From: JBCCGL01 sp039029275
GTDB lineage: Bacteria; Pseudomonadota; Gammaproteobacteria; JBCCGL01
Reading direction: 5' to 3'
Length of the DNA: 64,000 nt
Assembly: GCA_039029275.1 (NCBI GenBank)
Contig: JBCCGL010000008.1
Span: 124,001 to 188,000, forward strand
The first letter of the stretch is position 1. The number at the start of each line of letters is the position of its first letter. Position numbers and translations under genes: made by a program. The notes beneath the pieces were generated by a model. It saw only the letters and a program-made list of their open reading frames with translations, was not told the origin of the DNA and did not search any database. This document shows positions 27,202 through 35,959 of the stretch, one piece after another.

Positions 27202-28386
27202 ATGAATTGGAAACCAAGCCGCGAGGCCGCGCTTGAGCGCCTAAACGCATTTTTGCCGAGTGCCGGCCGGAATTACGCTACTCGCAGAAACTATGACTAC
27301 GGCGACTTTAACAAAAATCATGTCTCCGGTTTATCGCCCTGGATTCGATGTGGTCTGATATCGGAGGAAGAAGTCCTCACCGCTATCCTCGACACGCACA
27401 GTGCCAGTGCAGCAGAAAAATTTATTATGGAGGTTTGTTGGCGCGGATATTTCAAGGGTTGGTTAGAGCATCGGCCGCAAGTGTGGAAGGATTACCAGCA
27501 CCAGTCAGACCGCTTGTTGAAAGAATTTAATTCCGACCGTCGCTATCTGTCAGCAATAAACGGTCACACAGGTATTCGCTGTTTCGATGAATGGGTGCAC
27601 GAACTGATCGAGACAGCTTACTTACACAACCACGCGCGCATGTGGTTCGCCAGTATATGGATCTTCACATTGAAACTGCCCTGGCAACTGGGCGCAAAAT
27701 TTTTTATGCATCATTTGTTGGATGGGGACCCGGCAGCAAACACATTGTCGTGGCGTTGGGTAGCAGGCTTGCACACGCGAGGAAAAAATTATCTTGCCAA
27801 TGCGGACAACATCTCAAAATTTACCGATGGCCGGTTTGATCGTGTCGTTGGTTTGGCCGCGCAAGCAGCAGCATTAAACGAAGAACAGGTCTACGAAAAA
27901 TCACCGATCAGTTTTGTTACCGAGGTAACGGCAAATCCCAACATATTAATTATCACTGAGGAATGTTGCCACGCGCAGATGATCGTGAATACTGACAATA
28001 CTCAGATGGTATTCGGTTTGCTCGACACATCGGGCGGCGTCACTAAGCGAGTTCAGGAGTTTAGAAACCAGGCCGTGGGCGAGAACAGTCGTCACATCGC
28101 AGACACAATCGGTGTCCCGCATCGGAGCGGATCGATTCAAGACTTATTGAGTTTTTTACCCGAATTGTCGATTACTGAAGTATTGAGCGTTGCCGCGCCT
28201 CTCGGCCAGACCCGTGATGTGCTTCGGCGTCTCGATAATAAACTGCGTGCGCAAAACATGCGTTTGAGGCTACAACACCGACCGTATGATCGTCTCGTCT
28301 GGCCGCATGCGTCGGCAGGATTTTTCAAGCTCAAGAAAAAAATCCCAACTATTTTGCGTCAGCTCGATCTGAATGCTGATGCTTAG
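27202..28386 (+). CDS. FAD-binding photolyase/cryptochrome-like protein lacking the N-terminal antenna domain
   Basis: A 394-residue protein that begins directly with the photolyase FAD-binding helical domain (about 1–215): NYATRRNYDYGDF, VCWRGYFKGW, LHNHARMWFASIWIF and DGDPAANTLSWRWVAGLHT are the flavin-pocket motifs. The usual N-terminal alpha/beta antenna domain is absent. Instead residues about 245–394 look alpha/beta (NILIITEECC and MVFGLLDTS as strand candidates) and end in WPHASAGFFKLKKKIPTIL, resembling the end of an antenna domain. A circular-permutation-like order is possible. A DUF2256 gene follows after 15 bases. Light-dependent repair or signalling is inferred. Confidence 0.82.
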   Translation: MNWKPSREAALERLNAFLPSAGRNYATRRNYDYGDFNKNHVSGLSPWIRCGLISEEEVLTAILDTHSASAAEKFIMEVCWRGYFKGWLEHRPQVWKDYQHQSDRLLKEFNSDRRYLSAINGHTGIRCFDEWVHELIETAYLHNHARMWFASIWIFTLKLPWQLGAKFFMHHLLDGDPAANTLSWRWVAGLHTRGKNYLANADNISKFTDGRFDRVVGLAAQAAALNEEQVYEKSPISFVTEVTANPNILIITEECCHAQMIVNTDNTQMVFGLLDTSGGVTKRVQEFRNQAVGENSRHIADTIGVPHRSGSIQDLLSFLPELSITEVLSVAAPLGQTRDVLRRLDNKLRAQNMRLRLQHRPYDRLVWPHASAGFFKLKKKIPTILRQLDLNADA

Positions 28387-28401
28387 CGCTGTGTCAGGCT
28401 A

Positions 28402-28566
28402 GTGGGCAGGTCATCGCATCAAAAACCCCACTTACCAGAGAAAGTTTGTATTACTTGTAGCAAACCTTTTCGTTGGCGGAAGAAATGGGCAAACGTGTGG
28501 GACGATGTGAAGTATTGCTCGGAACGCTGTCGACGCTCGAGTAAAAAAGAACGTAATGAGCGCTAA
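28402..28566 (+). CDS. DUF2256 small zinc-ribbon-like protein
   Basis: A 54-residue basic protein missed by length cut-offs. Its sequence is KPHLPEKVCITCSKPFRWRK, then KWANVWDDVKYCSERCRRS and a basic tail. The four cysteines (C16xxC19 and C39xxxC43) form a probable zinc site, and the pattern matches DUF2256 over its whole length. The GTG at 28402 is the only reasonable start, 15 bases after the photolyase-like stop. It runs tail to tail with the Fe-S photolyase gene and overlaps its end by four bases. DUF2256 genes are commonly found beside photolyase-family genes; function unknown. Confidence 0.85.
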   Translation: MGRSSHQKPHLPEKVCITCSKPFRWRKKWANVWDDVKYCSERCRRSSKKERNER

Positions 28567-30083
28567 GAGAGCTGTTGAAGAAATACATCGGCGCTTTTTA
28601 AATACTGCTGTTGTTTGGATCGGTCCATTCGATCCCAGTTTCGATACGGGTGAAACAAGCGATTATTTTTGCCCAGCTTGTCGCGGTTTCTGACCAAAAA
28701 ATCCCAGTATAAATAATTAAACGGACACGCCTCGCTTCCATATTTTTGCTTCACATCGTAGCGACACGATTTGCAGTAGTCAGACATCTTGTTGATGTAG
28801 TTGCCACTCGCGGCATAGGGTTTCGATCCCACGATTCCGCCATCGGCAAACTGGCTCATTCCAATCGTATTGGGCAGTTCTACCCATTCATAGGCGTCGG
28901 CGTAAACGCTGAGGTACCATTCGTGTACCTGATTGGGATTAATGCCTGCAAGCAAGGCAAAATTGCCCGTCACCATTAGCCGCTGAATATGATGGGCGTA
29001 AGCTTCGCGCAAAGTGGTTGAAACTGCCTGCTGTAGACAATGCATATCGGTTTTCGCTGTCCAGTAAAAATCAGGCAATTCTCGATGCGCATCAAAAAAG
29101 TTTCTCTCACGGTATTCCGGCATCAGTAACCAGTAGATGCCGCGTATGAATTCCCGCCATCCTAAAATTTGACGAATAAACCCTTCGACAGCATTCAGCG
29201 GTGCGTGGCCTGAGTGATAGGCGTTTTCTGCGCGCTGGCAAATATCCAACGGGTCGAGAAGCCCCGCATTGAGGTACATCGAAATGACTGAGTGATACAC
29301 GAAATCATTATTCGTGAGCATCGCGTCCTGATAGTCACCAAAGTTGGGTAAACAGTTGTCGATAAACCGCGCCAACGCGCGTTCTGCATCTGCACGCGTC
29401 ACGGCGAACCAGAAGTTATCAATTGCCCCGAGGTTGTTGTGAAAGCGTTTTTTTACCAGCTCGATAACTTCCGTAGTCAGCGAGTCAGGTTCAGATCTGT
29501 GCGGCTCCGGTGTATTTGTTCCGCGCCTTAGCGTCTTGCGGTTGTCCTGATCGTAATTCCACTTGCCCCCTGCGGGCTTGTTGTTATCCATCAGCAGGCC
29601 GGTTGACTGGCGCATGAACCGATAGAAATCTTCAAGACGATAGAGTTTTCTACCCTTGGCCCAGTCTGCAAAATCACCTCGGGAAATCAAAAAGCGCGGG
29701 TCTTCGATTATTTCGAGATCGATGTCTTGGGCCAGCTCCGTGTAGGCTTCGTGCAGTCGCCATTCGCCCGGCGCGACGCACGCGGTAGTGTTGATGCAAT
29801 GAAAATTTGCGACGCGTTTTATTTCACCGACAATTGAGCCGGAATTGTCATCATCATCCAGTTTTGTGTAGTGAACGTGCCAACCGAAGGTTTGCAATTC
29901 CTCGGCAAAATGGCGCATCGCGGAAAACAAAAACGCTATTTTTTTCTTGTGATGAGGGACATAGCTCGCTTCTTGCATGACCTCTGCCATCAGCAAAAGA
30001 TCTGACTCCTTGTCCGCGTGATCCAACAGGCGGGGTGACAACTGATCACCGAGCAAGACAAACAGGCGTTTATATTTCATCAC
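28563..30083 (-). CDS. Iron-sulfur bacterial cryptochrome/photolyase (PhrB/FeS-BCP type)
   Basis: A 506-residue flavoprotein of the FeS-BCP group, known as (6-4) photolyases carrying a 4Fe-4S cluster and a lumazine antenna. N-terminal FVLLGDQLSP is the antenna domain start. The cluster cysteines are all present with exact family spacing: C349 (TDMHCLQQ), C437 and C440 (SDYCKSCRYDV) and C453 (SEACPFNYLYW). GTG at 30083 or ATG at 30080 may start the protein. Convergent with the short photolyase and DUF2256 genes. Confidence 0.93.
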   Translation of the reverse strand: MMKYKRLFVLLGDQLSPRLLDHADKESDLLLMAEVMQEASYVPHHKKKIAFLFSAMRHFAEELQTFGWHVHYTKLDDDDNSGSIVGEIKRVANFHCINTTACVAPGEWRLHEAYTELAQDIDLEIIEDPRFLISRGDFADWAKGRKLYRLEDFYRFMRQSTGLLMDNNKPAGGKWNYDQDNRKTLRRGTNTPEPHRSEPDSLTTEVIELVKKRFHNNLGAIDNFWFAVTRADAERALARFIDNCLPNFGDYQDAMLTNNDFVYHSVISMYLNAGLLDPLDICQRAENAYHSGHAPLNAVEGFIRQILGWREFIRGIYWLLMPEYRERNFFDAHRELPDFYWTAKTDMHCLQQAVSTTLREAYAHHIQRLMVTGNFALLAGINPNQVHEWYLSVYADAYEWVELPNTIGMSQFADGGIVGSKPYAASGNYINKMSDYCKSCRYDVKQKYGSEACPFNYLYWDFLVRNRDKLGKNNRLFHPYRNWDRMDRSKQQQYLKSADVFLQQLS

Positions 30084-30297
30084 GCGAACAGTTCAAGCGC
30101 GGCATGGGAGTTACGTAACACTGCATCGACTGCGAAACCACTAAATCCTTCACGATGGGGATACGGTGCGTGCCTTCGAACGGTTCATTGCTGGCTGGTT
30201 TGGATATGTGGTTATGCGAGATATAACCTGTGACGATTCGCGGCAGTCGCAAGCGACGTCCCGGATAGGTCGCGAATCCATCAAAGACGCTTCGCAT
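30070..30297 (-). CDS. Doubtful small ORF upstream of the Fe-S photolyase
   Basis: A 75-residue frame starting at an ATG (30297) and ending 14 bases inside the start of the Fe-S photolyase gene on the same strand. I do not recognise the sequence; it includes RIVTGYISHNHISKPAS and has no membrane segment or clear motif. The overlap would suit a coupled leader gene, but it could equally be non-coding promoter DNA. Confidence 0.3.
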   Translation of the reverse strand: MRSVFDGFATYPGRRLRLPRIVTGYISHNHISKPASNEPFEGTHRIPIVKDLVVSQSMQCYVTPMPRLNCSRDEI

Positions 30298-30391
30298 CTG
30301 TTTTAGTTTTCCCGCGCCGTCGCCGACGTGAATCGGTAGAATCGCCCGGCTAACGTGTTACGAAAAATCGCGCAGACGAGAAGGCACCCAA
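30084..30391. other. Divergent promoter region, about 308 bases
   Basis: Lies between the minus-strand Fe-S photolyase gene and the plus-strand HyuA gene, so both promoters should be here. Apart from the doubtful frame at 30070–30297 no gene, RNA or repeat was seen. Confidence 0.4.
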
Positions 30392-32389
30392 ATGAGTAGT
30401 TATACCATTGGCATCGATACTGGTGGCACCTACACCGACGCGGTAATCATCGACGCCAAATCTCACGTGGTGGTGGCATCGGCCAAAGCGCTGACAACCA
30501 AAGGCGATCTGGCCATTGGCGTGAGCGAGGCGCTGGAAAAAGTTCTCACCGATGCGGGTGAGGCATTTGACCGCAACGCGATCTCGCTGGTCTCGCTGTC
30601 GACTACGCTTGCGACCAACGCCTTGGTTGAAGGGCACGGATCGTCGGTCGGTGTGATTCTGATCGGCTTTGACGATGGCATGACCGCGCGCACCAATATT
30701 GCCAAGGCGGTACCGAGCGCACAGATCGTTCGCGTCGACGGCGGGCACGTTTACACCGGGCAGGAGCAACACCCACTCGATGTCGAAGCGATCGAAGCCG
30801 CGCTCAATGGCGACGCGGGCAGCGCCGACGCTTATGCGGTTGCCTCGCACTACTCCGTGCGCAATCCCAATCACGAGCGCCGTGCAGAAGAGCTGATTCG
30901 CAGCAAAACCGGCTGTCCTGTGACCGCATCGTGCGATTTGTCCGACGCGCTTGACGGCCCGCGCCGAGCGTTAACCGCCACCTTTAACGCGCGCATCATC
31001 TCGCTGATCGTCGCGCTTGAAAACGCCGTACGCAGCAGCATGCAAGCGCTCGGTATCGACGCGCAGATCATGATCGTCAAAGGCGACGGCTCAATCGCGA
31101 CGGCTGAGTCGGTTATTGCCAAGCCTATCGAAACGATCTTGTCCGGCCCTGCTGCCAGCGTGATCGGCGCGCGTTTTCTGGCGAACAAATCCGATTTCAT
31201 AATTTCGGATATTGGCGGCACAACGTCAGATGTGGCCACCGTGCGTAACGGTTGGCCGAGTCTTAACGAGCAAGGGTCGGACGTCGGTGGTTTTCGCACA
31301 CTGGTGCGTGCAATTGACATGCAAACGGTTGGTCTTGGTGGCGATAGCGAAGTCGACATCGACTTCAAGGGCGGTGTTTCGCTGCGCAATAACCGCGTGG
31401 TGCCGGTATCACTGATCGCCAATCGGTGGCCGCATATCTTGACTCAGATGACCTCGGCGCTGGCAGAAACCGGCGGTATGCGCGGTGCGACCAATTATCT
31501 GGTATTTCCCGAAGGTGCATCGGCCGGTGTGTTTCCCGAAGACCTCACCGACGCTGACCGCAGATTTCTCGAACGCCTCGATCCGGAAAAGCCGGTGCTT
31601 TACGGCGACGTGGTGTTCGGCGCCGCTGATCGCTCTCGCGTGCCCAAACTCGTGGATCGCGGGGTGATACAAATCTCCGGTTTCACACCCAGCGACGCGG
31701 CACACGTGCTCGGCTTGCAGTCGCAGTGGTCGGTGAAAGGCGCGCGCCTGGTTTGCGAGCTGATGGGTCGGGCGACCGGCAAGGTCAGCGGTGCAAAAGT
31801 CGAGGAGGACGTTGTCGCCTTCGCGCAGGAGGTGCACGACGCGGTTGCTGCCAAAAGCGCCCGTTTATTACTCGAACGATTAACCGGCACACTGTTTCGC
31901 GATGACGACCCGCTGGTCGAGGCAGTCACCACCAATGTTCATCGAGTGGGTGACGTTCGCATAACGATGACTCCGGAGATTGACATCATCGCCGTAGGGG
32001 GGCCCGCGTCAGTGTTTTATCCAGCAGTGGGTGAAAGGCTTGGAATTGACGTGATCATCCCCAGCGGCGCAGAGGTTGCCAACGCGATCGGCGCTGCAAT
32101 CGGATTAATCAAGGTGCGCGCCGTAGTTGAAATTACGCGAACCGAGGGTGGTGGATATTTGATTCACAGCGAGGGTGAACCGCAGGCGAGCGACAGCAGC
32201 CAGCGCGCGCTCGAAATAGCGAGCGAGGCGGCGCGCGAGATCGCGCAGCGAGAGGCAAAACTCATGGGCGGTAGCGAGGTGGAAATCGACGTCTCGATCA
32301 AGCGGATCGACATCCCCGGCCTGAGCGAAGATATCAGTCTGGTGGCGGCGACGGTGACCGCAGAAGTTGTCAGTGCACCGGATACTTAA
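30392..32389 (+). CDS. Hydantoinase/oxoprolinase family protein (HyuA-like)
   Basis: A 665-residue ATPase of the HyuA fold. The N-terminal hydantoinase A domain has IGIDTGGTYTDAVIID and LSTTLATNALVEG; the central part has the phosphate-binding loops SGPAASVIGA and DIGGTTSDVA; a further glycine-rich loop is IIAVGGPASVF. HyuA acts in ATP-dependent opening of cyclic amides and normally needs a HyuB partner, but no hyuB is adjacent; the downstream gene is a small membrane protein. The substrate is unknown. Confidence 0.87.
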   Translation: MSSYTIGIDTGGTYTDAVIIDAKSHVVVASAKALTTKGDLAIGVSEALEKVLTDAGEAFDRNAISLVSLSTTLATNALVEGHGSSVGVILIGFDDGMTARTNIAKAVPSAQIVRVDGGHVYTGQEQHPLDVEAIEAALNGDAGSADAYAVASHYSVRNPNHERRAEELIRSKTGCPVTASCDLSDALDGPRRALTATFNARIISLIVALENAVRSSMQALGIDAQIMIVKGDGSIATAESVIAKPIETILSGPAASVIGARFLANKSDFIISDIGGTTSDVATVRNGWPSLNEQGSDVGGFRTLVRAIDMQTVGLGGDSEVDIDFKGGVSLRNNRVVPVSLIANRWPHILTQMTSALAETGGMRGATNYLVFPEGASAGVFPEDLTDADRRFLERLDPEKPVLYGDVVFGAADRSRVPKLVDRGVIQISGFTPSDAAHVLGLQSQWSVKGARLVCELMGRATGKVSGAKVEEDVVAFAQEVHDAVAAKSARLLLERLTGTLFRDDDPLVEAVTTNVHRVGDVRITMTPEIDIIAVGGPASVFYPAVGERLGIDVIIPSGAEVANAIGAAIGLIKVRAVVEITRTEGGGYLIHSEGEPQASDSSQRALEIASEAAREIAQREAKLMGGSEVEIDVSIKRIDIPGLSEDISLVAATVTAEVVSAPDT

Positions 32390-32476
32390 AATCAGGGCGC
32401 AATAATTAGCCGCTGCCAGTCTTGGCCGCGCTGGTCCTGCGTGAAAATCTGAGCGAATAAATGTTATAAAGCGTGC

Positions 32477-32749
32477 ATGGATAAGGCACTGATCGGCTTT
32501 ATAGTAATTTTCGGTTTCTTCCACGTTTTGCTGATTGTCGTTCCGATATCGGACACGCTAAAGGCAAAAATCTCACCGAAGAGCAAACTGATCTGGATCA
32601 CGTTTCTTGTTCTGTTGCCTTTCTTCGCGGTGGCGTATTTTCATTTCCGATTTCGCTCCAGTATGTACCAGGGCAAACCTTATGAGCCGACGGCGCACGA
32701 TCTCGGCGCAATTTCGCCAACAAAAGGTTCCAACAAAGACAGACACTGA
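32477..32749 (+). CDS. Small membrane protein, PLDc_N-like
   Basis: A 90-residue protein with two membrane helices (about 5–25 and 38–58) and a basic hydrophilic tail. The KSKLIWITFLVLLPFFAVAY segment resembles the PLDc_N module found at the N-terminus of cardiolipin synthases and in free small proteins. No catalytic domain is attached. Function unknown. Confidence 0.65.
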   Translation: MDKALIGFIVIFGFFHVLLIVVPISDTLKAKISPKSKLIWITFLVLLPFFAVAYFHFRFRSSMYQGKPYEPTAHDLGAISPTKGSNKDRH

Positions 32750-33022
32750 ACCGTCGACAAAAAAGCGCGCAAAAACCTAACGGCACCAACGCTTTTCAGC
32801 GCTTAATTGTCTCAAAGTTTGAGTAATGCGCGTAAGCCACTGATAAGAAAAAGGTTGTGTTTCCGCGATCAAAAAATATGAGTCAATAATTTGACCTGGT
32901 CCGAAAAACGGGAAAAAGCAGGTCGGCGATCACCCTCACAATCGTTATTATTTCCTCACGTGGCAATGGCGAAGAAACTATTAACCACACACATAAAAAT
33001 AACTAATACTCCGGACAAACGT

Positions 33023-33313
33023 ATGTTGATAACAACGATTAAAATTACAGCGTTTTCGCTAACTCTTTTGTGGTTCTCGCTTTATCTATTGTTGGCAAAA
33101 CTGCTCGAATCACAGGTGTTCTACCGTCGCGACGAGGCGGTTTTTTCTAAACGCGTAAACAATGCACTTAAACTCGATTTACTCGTTTTCCTTTTTGTGT
33201 TTTTGCGTTTCTACCGCACACAGTTTGATCGTTCACTTGCGCTCATGGGAGACGGGGTTCTCGTGTTGTTTCTGCTCTCAGTAGGCTCGATTGCATATTT
33301 ATTGGCCTTATAA
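33023..33313 (+). CDS. Hypothetical membrane protein
   Basis: About 96 residues from the ATG at 33023, with three hydrophobic segments (ITAFSLTLLWFSLYLLL, LDLLVFLFVFLRFY, VLVLFLLSVGSIAYLLAL). The frame is open further upstream to 32891, but that part is basic and not convincing. I do not recognise the family. Confidence 0.5.
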   Translation: MLITTIKITAFSLTLLWFSLYLLLAKLLESQVFYRRDEAVFSKRVNNALKLDLLVFLFVFLRFYRTQFDRSLALMGDGVLVLFLLSVGSIAYLLAL

Positions 33314-33492
33314 ATCATCTAGACAGCGACTTCACGCGCTAACATACTGCAGGTAGTTTGAAATCCAATTGAGTTTGCTGGCTTTTCGCAGCGAACAATT
33401 CTGCAGACTATGGAAAAAAATTCGTCCTCCTGAACTACGCACGAAAAGGTAAAGAGGAATCTATCGATTCGGCGAAAAATTTCTATCAGTTA

Positions 33493-34071
33493 ATGAGCAC
33501 AAGGCGCACGGTTCGCGATTTTTCCGATGCGCCAATCCCAAATGATATTATTGAAAACGCGATTCGTACCGCGGGGACTGCACCCAGCGGTGCGCACAGG
33601 CAACCCTGGCATTTTGTTGTCGTTCAAAACGCAGGGACCAAACTGGAAATACGAGAAGCAGCCGAAGCCGAAGAGCGCAAATTTTACCGACATCGCGCGG
33701 GTGACGAATGGTTGGACGCGCTCGCACCGCTAGGTACTGATGCGAATAAACCGTTTCTTGAAACTGCGCCAATACTGATCGCAATTTTTCTGAAAAAATT
33801 CAGTTCTGATGAACACGGAAAAAAGCATAAAAATTATTACACTTACGAATCGGTTGGCATTGCGACAGGTTTATTAATAGCAGCGCTGCACAATGCGGGC
33901 ATTGCGACACTCACGCACACTCCCAGTCCGATGAAATTTCTGAACACGATATTAAATCGCTCGAGCGACGAACGCGCCTTTTTGCTTTTGGTTTGCGGCT
34001 ATCCCGCGGAAGGCGTGAAAGTACCCGACCTTCAGCGCAAACCTCTCAATGAGATCAGCGACTGGGTGTGA
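33493..34071 (+). CDS. Nitroreductase family protein (N-terminus uncertain)
   Basis: A flavin-dependent nitroreductase-fold enzyme (192 residues from ATG 33493). STRRTVRDFSDAPIP and GTAPSGAHRQPWHFVVV bind FMN, and YESVGIATGLLIAALHNAG is the core helix. The frame remains open upstream and encodes KEESIDSAKNFYQLM immediately before the ATG, which matches the conserved helix before the RRTVRDFS motif in iodotyrosine-deiodinase-like relatives. No canonical in-frame start is available there, but ATG at 33410 would be in frame if the A7 run at 33414–33420 had one more base. It meets the AraC gene tail to tail with no gap. Confidence 0.85.
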   Translation: MSTRRTVRDFSDAPIPNDIIENAIRTAGTAPSGAHRQPWHFVVVQNAGTKLEIREAAEAEERKFYRHRAGDEWLDALAPLGTDANKPFLETAPILIAIFLKKFSSDEHGKKHKNYYTYESVGIATGLLIAALHNAGIATLTHTPSPMKFLNTILNRSSDERAFLLLVCGYPAEGVKVPDLQRKPLNEISDWV

Positions 34072-34971
34072 TCACGCGGTCATCGGGTCTGTCATCGATG
34101 GCGCGCATCCAAACTGGCGTTTGTATTCCCGACTGAACTGTGCCGGACTGTTGTAGCCCACCCGATAACACGCCTCGTTTGCTTTCGCGCCTTCGAGAAT
34201 AAACATGCGCGCACGATTCAGTCGGATCGATTTGATGTACTGCAGTGGCGAAACGTGCATAACTTGTTTGAATTTTTTGTGGAAACCTGAGCTGCTCATA
34301 TGCGCTTGCTCGGCGAGTTCGTCGATCGATACATTGCGCGTAAGGTTATTGGTCAGATATTCGACCGCGCGCGCTATCTGCTGCATCTGACCCTGCTGCT
34401 GCAGAAGCAAGCGCAGGGCTCCGCCGCGCTCGTGGGCCAGCATTCGATAGTAAATTTCATCCACGATCGCATCGCCAACCACGGATGCTTCCAGTGGGTC
34501 GGAAAGCGTCCGCACCAGTCGCGCGATTGCATCGAGCATGGCCTCACTCACAGATGACATGAGGACACCGGATTGATCTTCGCACGCGCGGACCGCTGGC
34601 GCGGGTGCGATGTTGTCCATCTTTAACAGGAGTCTCGCCAGCCGTTCGCGTGCGATGCGAACACCAACAGCGAGCATGGGTTTTTCCGCGCTGACGTCCA
34701 ACATTTCGCACACCATCGCCATCGGCATAAACACACCGAACAGTTGCCCGGGCGCATAAGCAAAGCGTTGGCCATTGATTTCGACACGCTTTTTGCCCTG
34801 TACAGAGAAAATTAGCACCGGCTCATAAATCTGGTGGTCGTCGCGTGTTGCATTCGACTCGCGGTACAGCATGACGTGCTCAAGCGCGGTGTTGAACAAG
34901 CCGTCGCCCGGAAGCTGTGCCTCGACGTCAGCGGCAATTTTGGCCAGTGTTTTTGATTGCTCGCTCATCAT
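34072..34971 (-). CDS. AraC family transcriptional regulator
   Basis: A 299-residue regulator with an N-terminal AraC-type cupin ligand domain (about 20–180; YEPVLIFSVQGKKRVEINGQ) and two C-terminal helix-turn-helices (about 200–295; NVSIDELAEQAHMSSSGFHK and YRVGYNSPAQFSREYKRQFG). This N-terminal type is common beside SDR genes, and here it is divergent from one with 173 bases between them, which it probably controls. Confidence 0.92.
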   Translation of the reverse strand: MMSEQSKTLAKIAADVEAQLPGDGLFNTALEHVMLYRESNATRDDHQIYEPVLIFSVQGKKRVEINGQRFAYAPGQLFGVFMPMAMVCEMLDVSAEKPMLAVGVRIARERLARLLLKMDNIAPAPAVRACEDQSGVLMSSVSEAMLDAIARLVRTLSDPLEASVVGDAIVDEIYYRMLAHERGGALRLLLQQQGQMQQIARAVEYLTNNLTRNVSIDELAEQAHMSSSGFHKKFKQVMHVSPLQYIKSIRLNRARMFILEGAKANEACYRVGYNSPAQFSREYKRQFGCAPSMTDPMTA

Positions 34972-35144
34972 GCATGCGTTGATTACTCAGCGTGCAGGAT
35001 ACCAAAGTGCTTTTCTCCCCGCTAACACATTTCTAAATATATTAGAGGAATAGGCAAGCTATTGAGCTTTTTATGTATTCGTAACGTTTAGTTAAGTCAT
35101 TAAAGTGTTGTCATCAATTTAGCAAACACAAACCAGGAGCAATA

Positions 35145-35957
35145 ATGTCTCAAACCGTCATGATTACGGGCGCATCCAGCGGCATCGGTAAAGCGAGCGC
35201 CAAACACTTTCACGAAAACGGCTGGAACGTCGTCGCAACGATGCGTTCGCCGCAGAACGAAACCGAGCTTACGCAGCTCGATAATGTTCTGGTTACGCGT
35301 CTTGATGTCACCGACAGCGATTCCATTCACGCAGCGGTTGGTGCCGCGATTGAGCGGTTTGGCCGCATTGACGCACTGGTCAACAACGCAGGTTACGGTG
35401 CATACGGTCCGCTCGAAGCTTTTCCAATGGAGAACATTCGTCGCCAGTTCGACACCAACGTGATCGGATTGCTGGAAACAACCAAGGCTGTTTTGCCGCA
35501 TTTGCGCGGGCAGGGTTCGGGTGTGATCGTCAACATCTCGTCGATTGGCGGGCAGATGACCTTTCCCCTCGGGACCCTGTATCACGGCACTAAATTTGCG
35601 GTCGAGGGCTTGTCTGAGTCGTTGCATTACGAGCTGGCTGCGGCCGGTATCAAGGTCAAAATTGTTGAGCCCGGTATGATCGCGACCGATTTCGGCGGTC
35701 GTTCTTTTGACTTCACCAATGACGAATCGATGACCGAGTACCAGCCGGTTGTACAGGCGCTATTCGGCGTGTGGGGTAGTCATCCGCACGTCTCTGAAGC
35801 GAGCCTTGTTGCCGACGTGATCTACGCGGCAACAACCGACGGGACCGATACGCTGCGATACCGCGCCGGTGCAGATGCGCAAGAGTTTCTCGACAATCGC
35901 AAAGCGCTTGATGACGCGGCGTTTATCGGCGGCTTGAAAGCGCAGCTCGGGTTGTAG
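35145..35957 (+). CDS. SDR family oxidoreductase (classical, NADP-type)
   Basis: A 270-residue short-chain dehydrogenase. The cofactor motif TGASSGIG is at 8–15, NNAG at 80–83, the catalytic serine in NISSIGG near 132, and Y146/K150 in YHGTK. It matches SDRs usually annotated as oxidoreductases of unknown substrate that are divergent from AraC regulators. A single gene under probable control of the adjacent AraC protein. Confidence 0.9.
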   Translation: MSQTVMITGASSGIGKASAKHFHENGWNVVATMRSPQNETELTQLDNVLVTRLDVTDSDSIHAAVGAAIERFGRIDALVNNAGYGAYGPLEAFPMENIRRQFDTNVIGLLETTKAVLPHLRGQGSGVIVNISSIGGQMTFPLGTLYHGTKFAVEGLSESLHYELAAAGIKVKIVEPGMIATDFGGRSFDFTNDESMTEYQPVVQALFGVWGSHPHVSEASLVADVIYAATTDGTDTLRYRAGADAQEFLDNRKALDDAAFIGGLKAQLGL

Positions 35958-35959
35958 CG

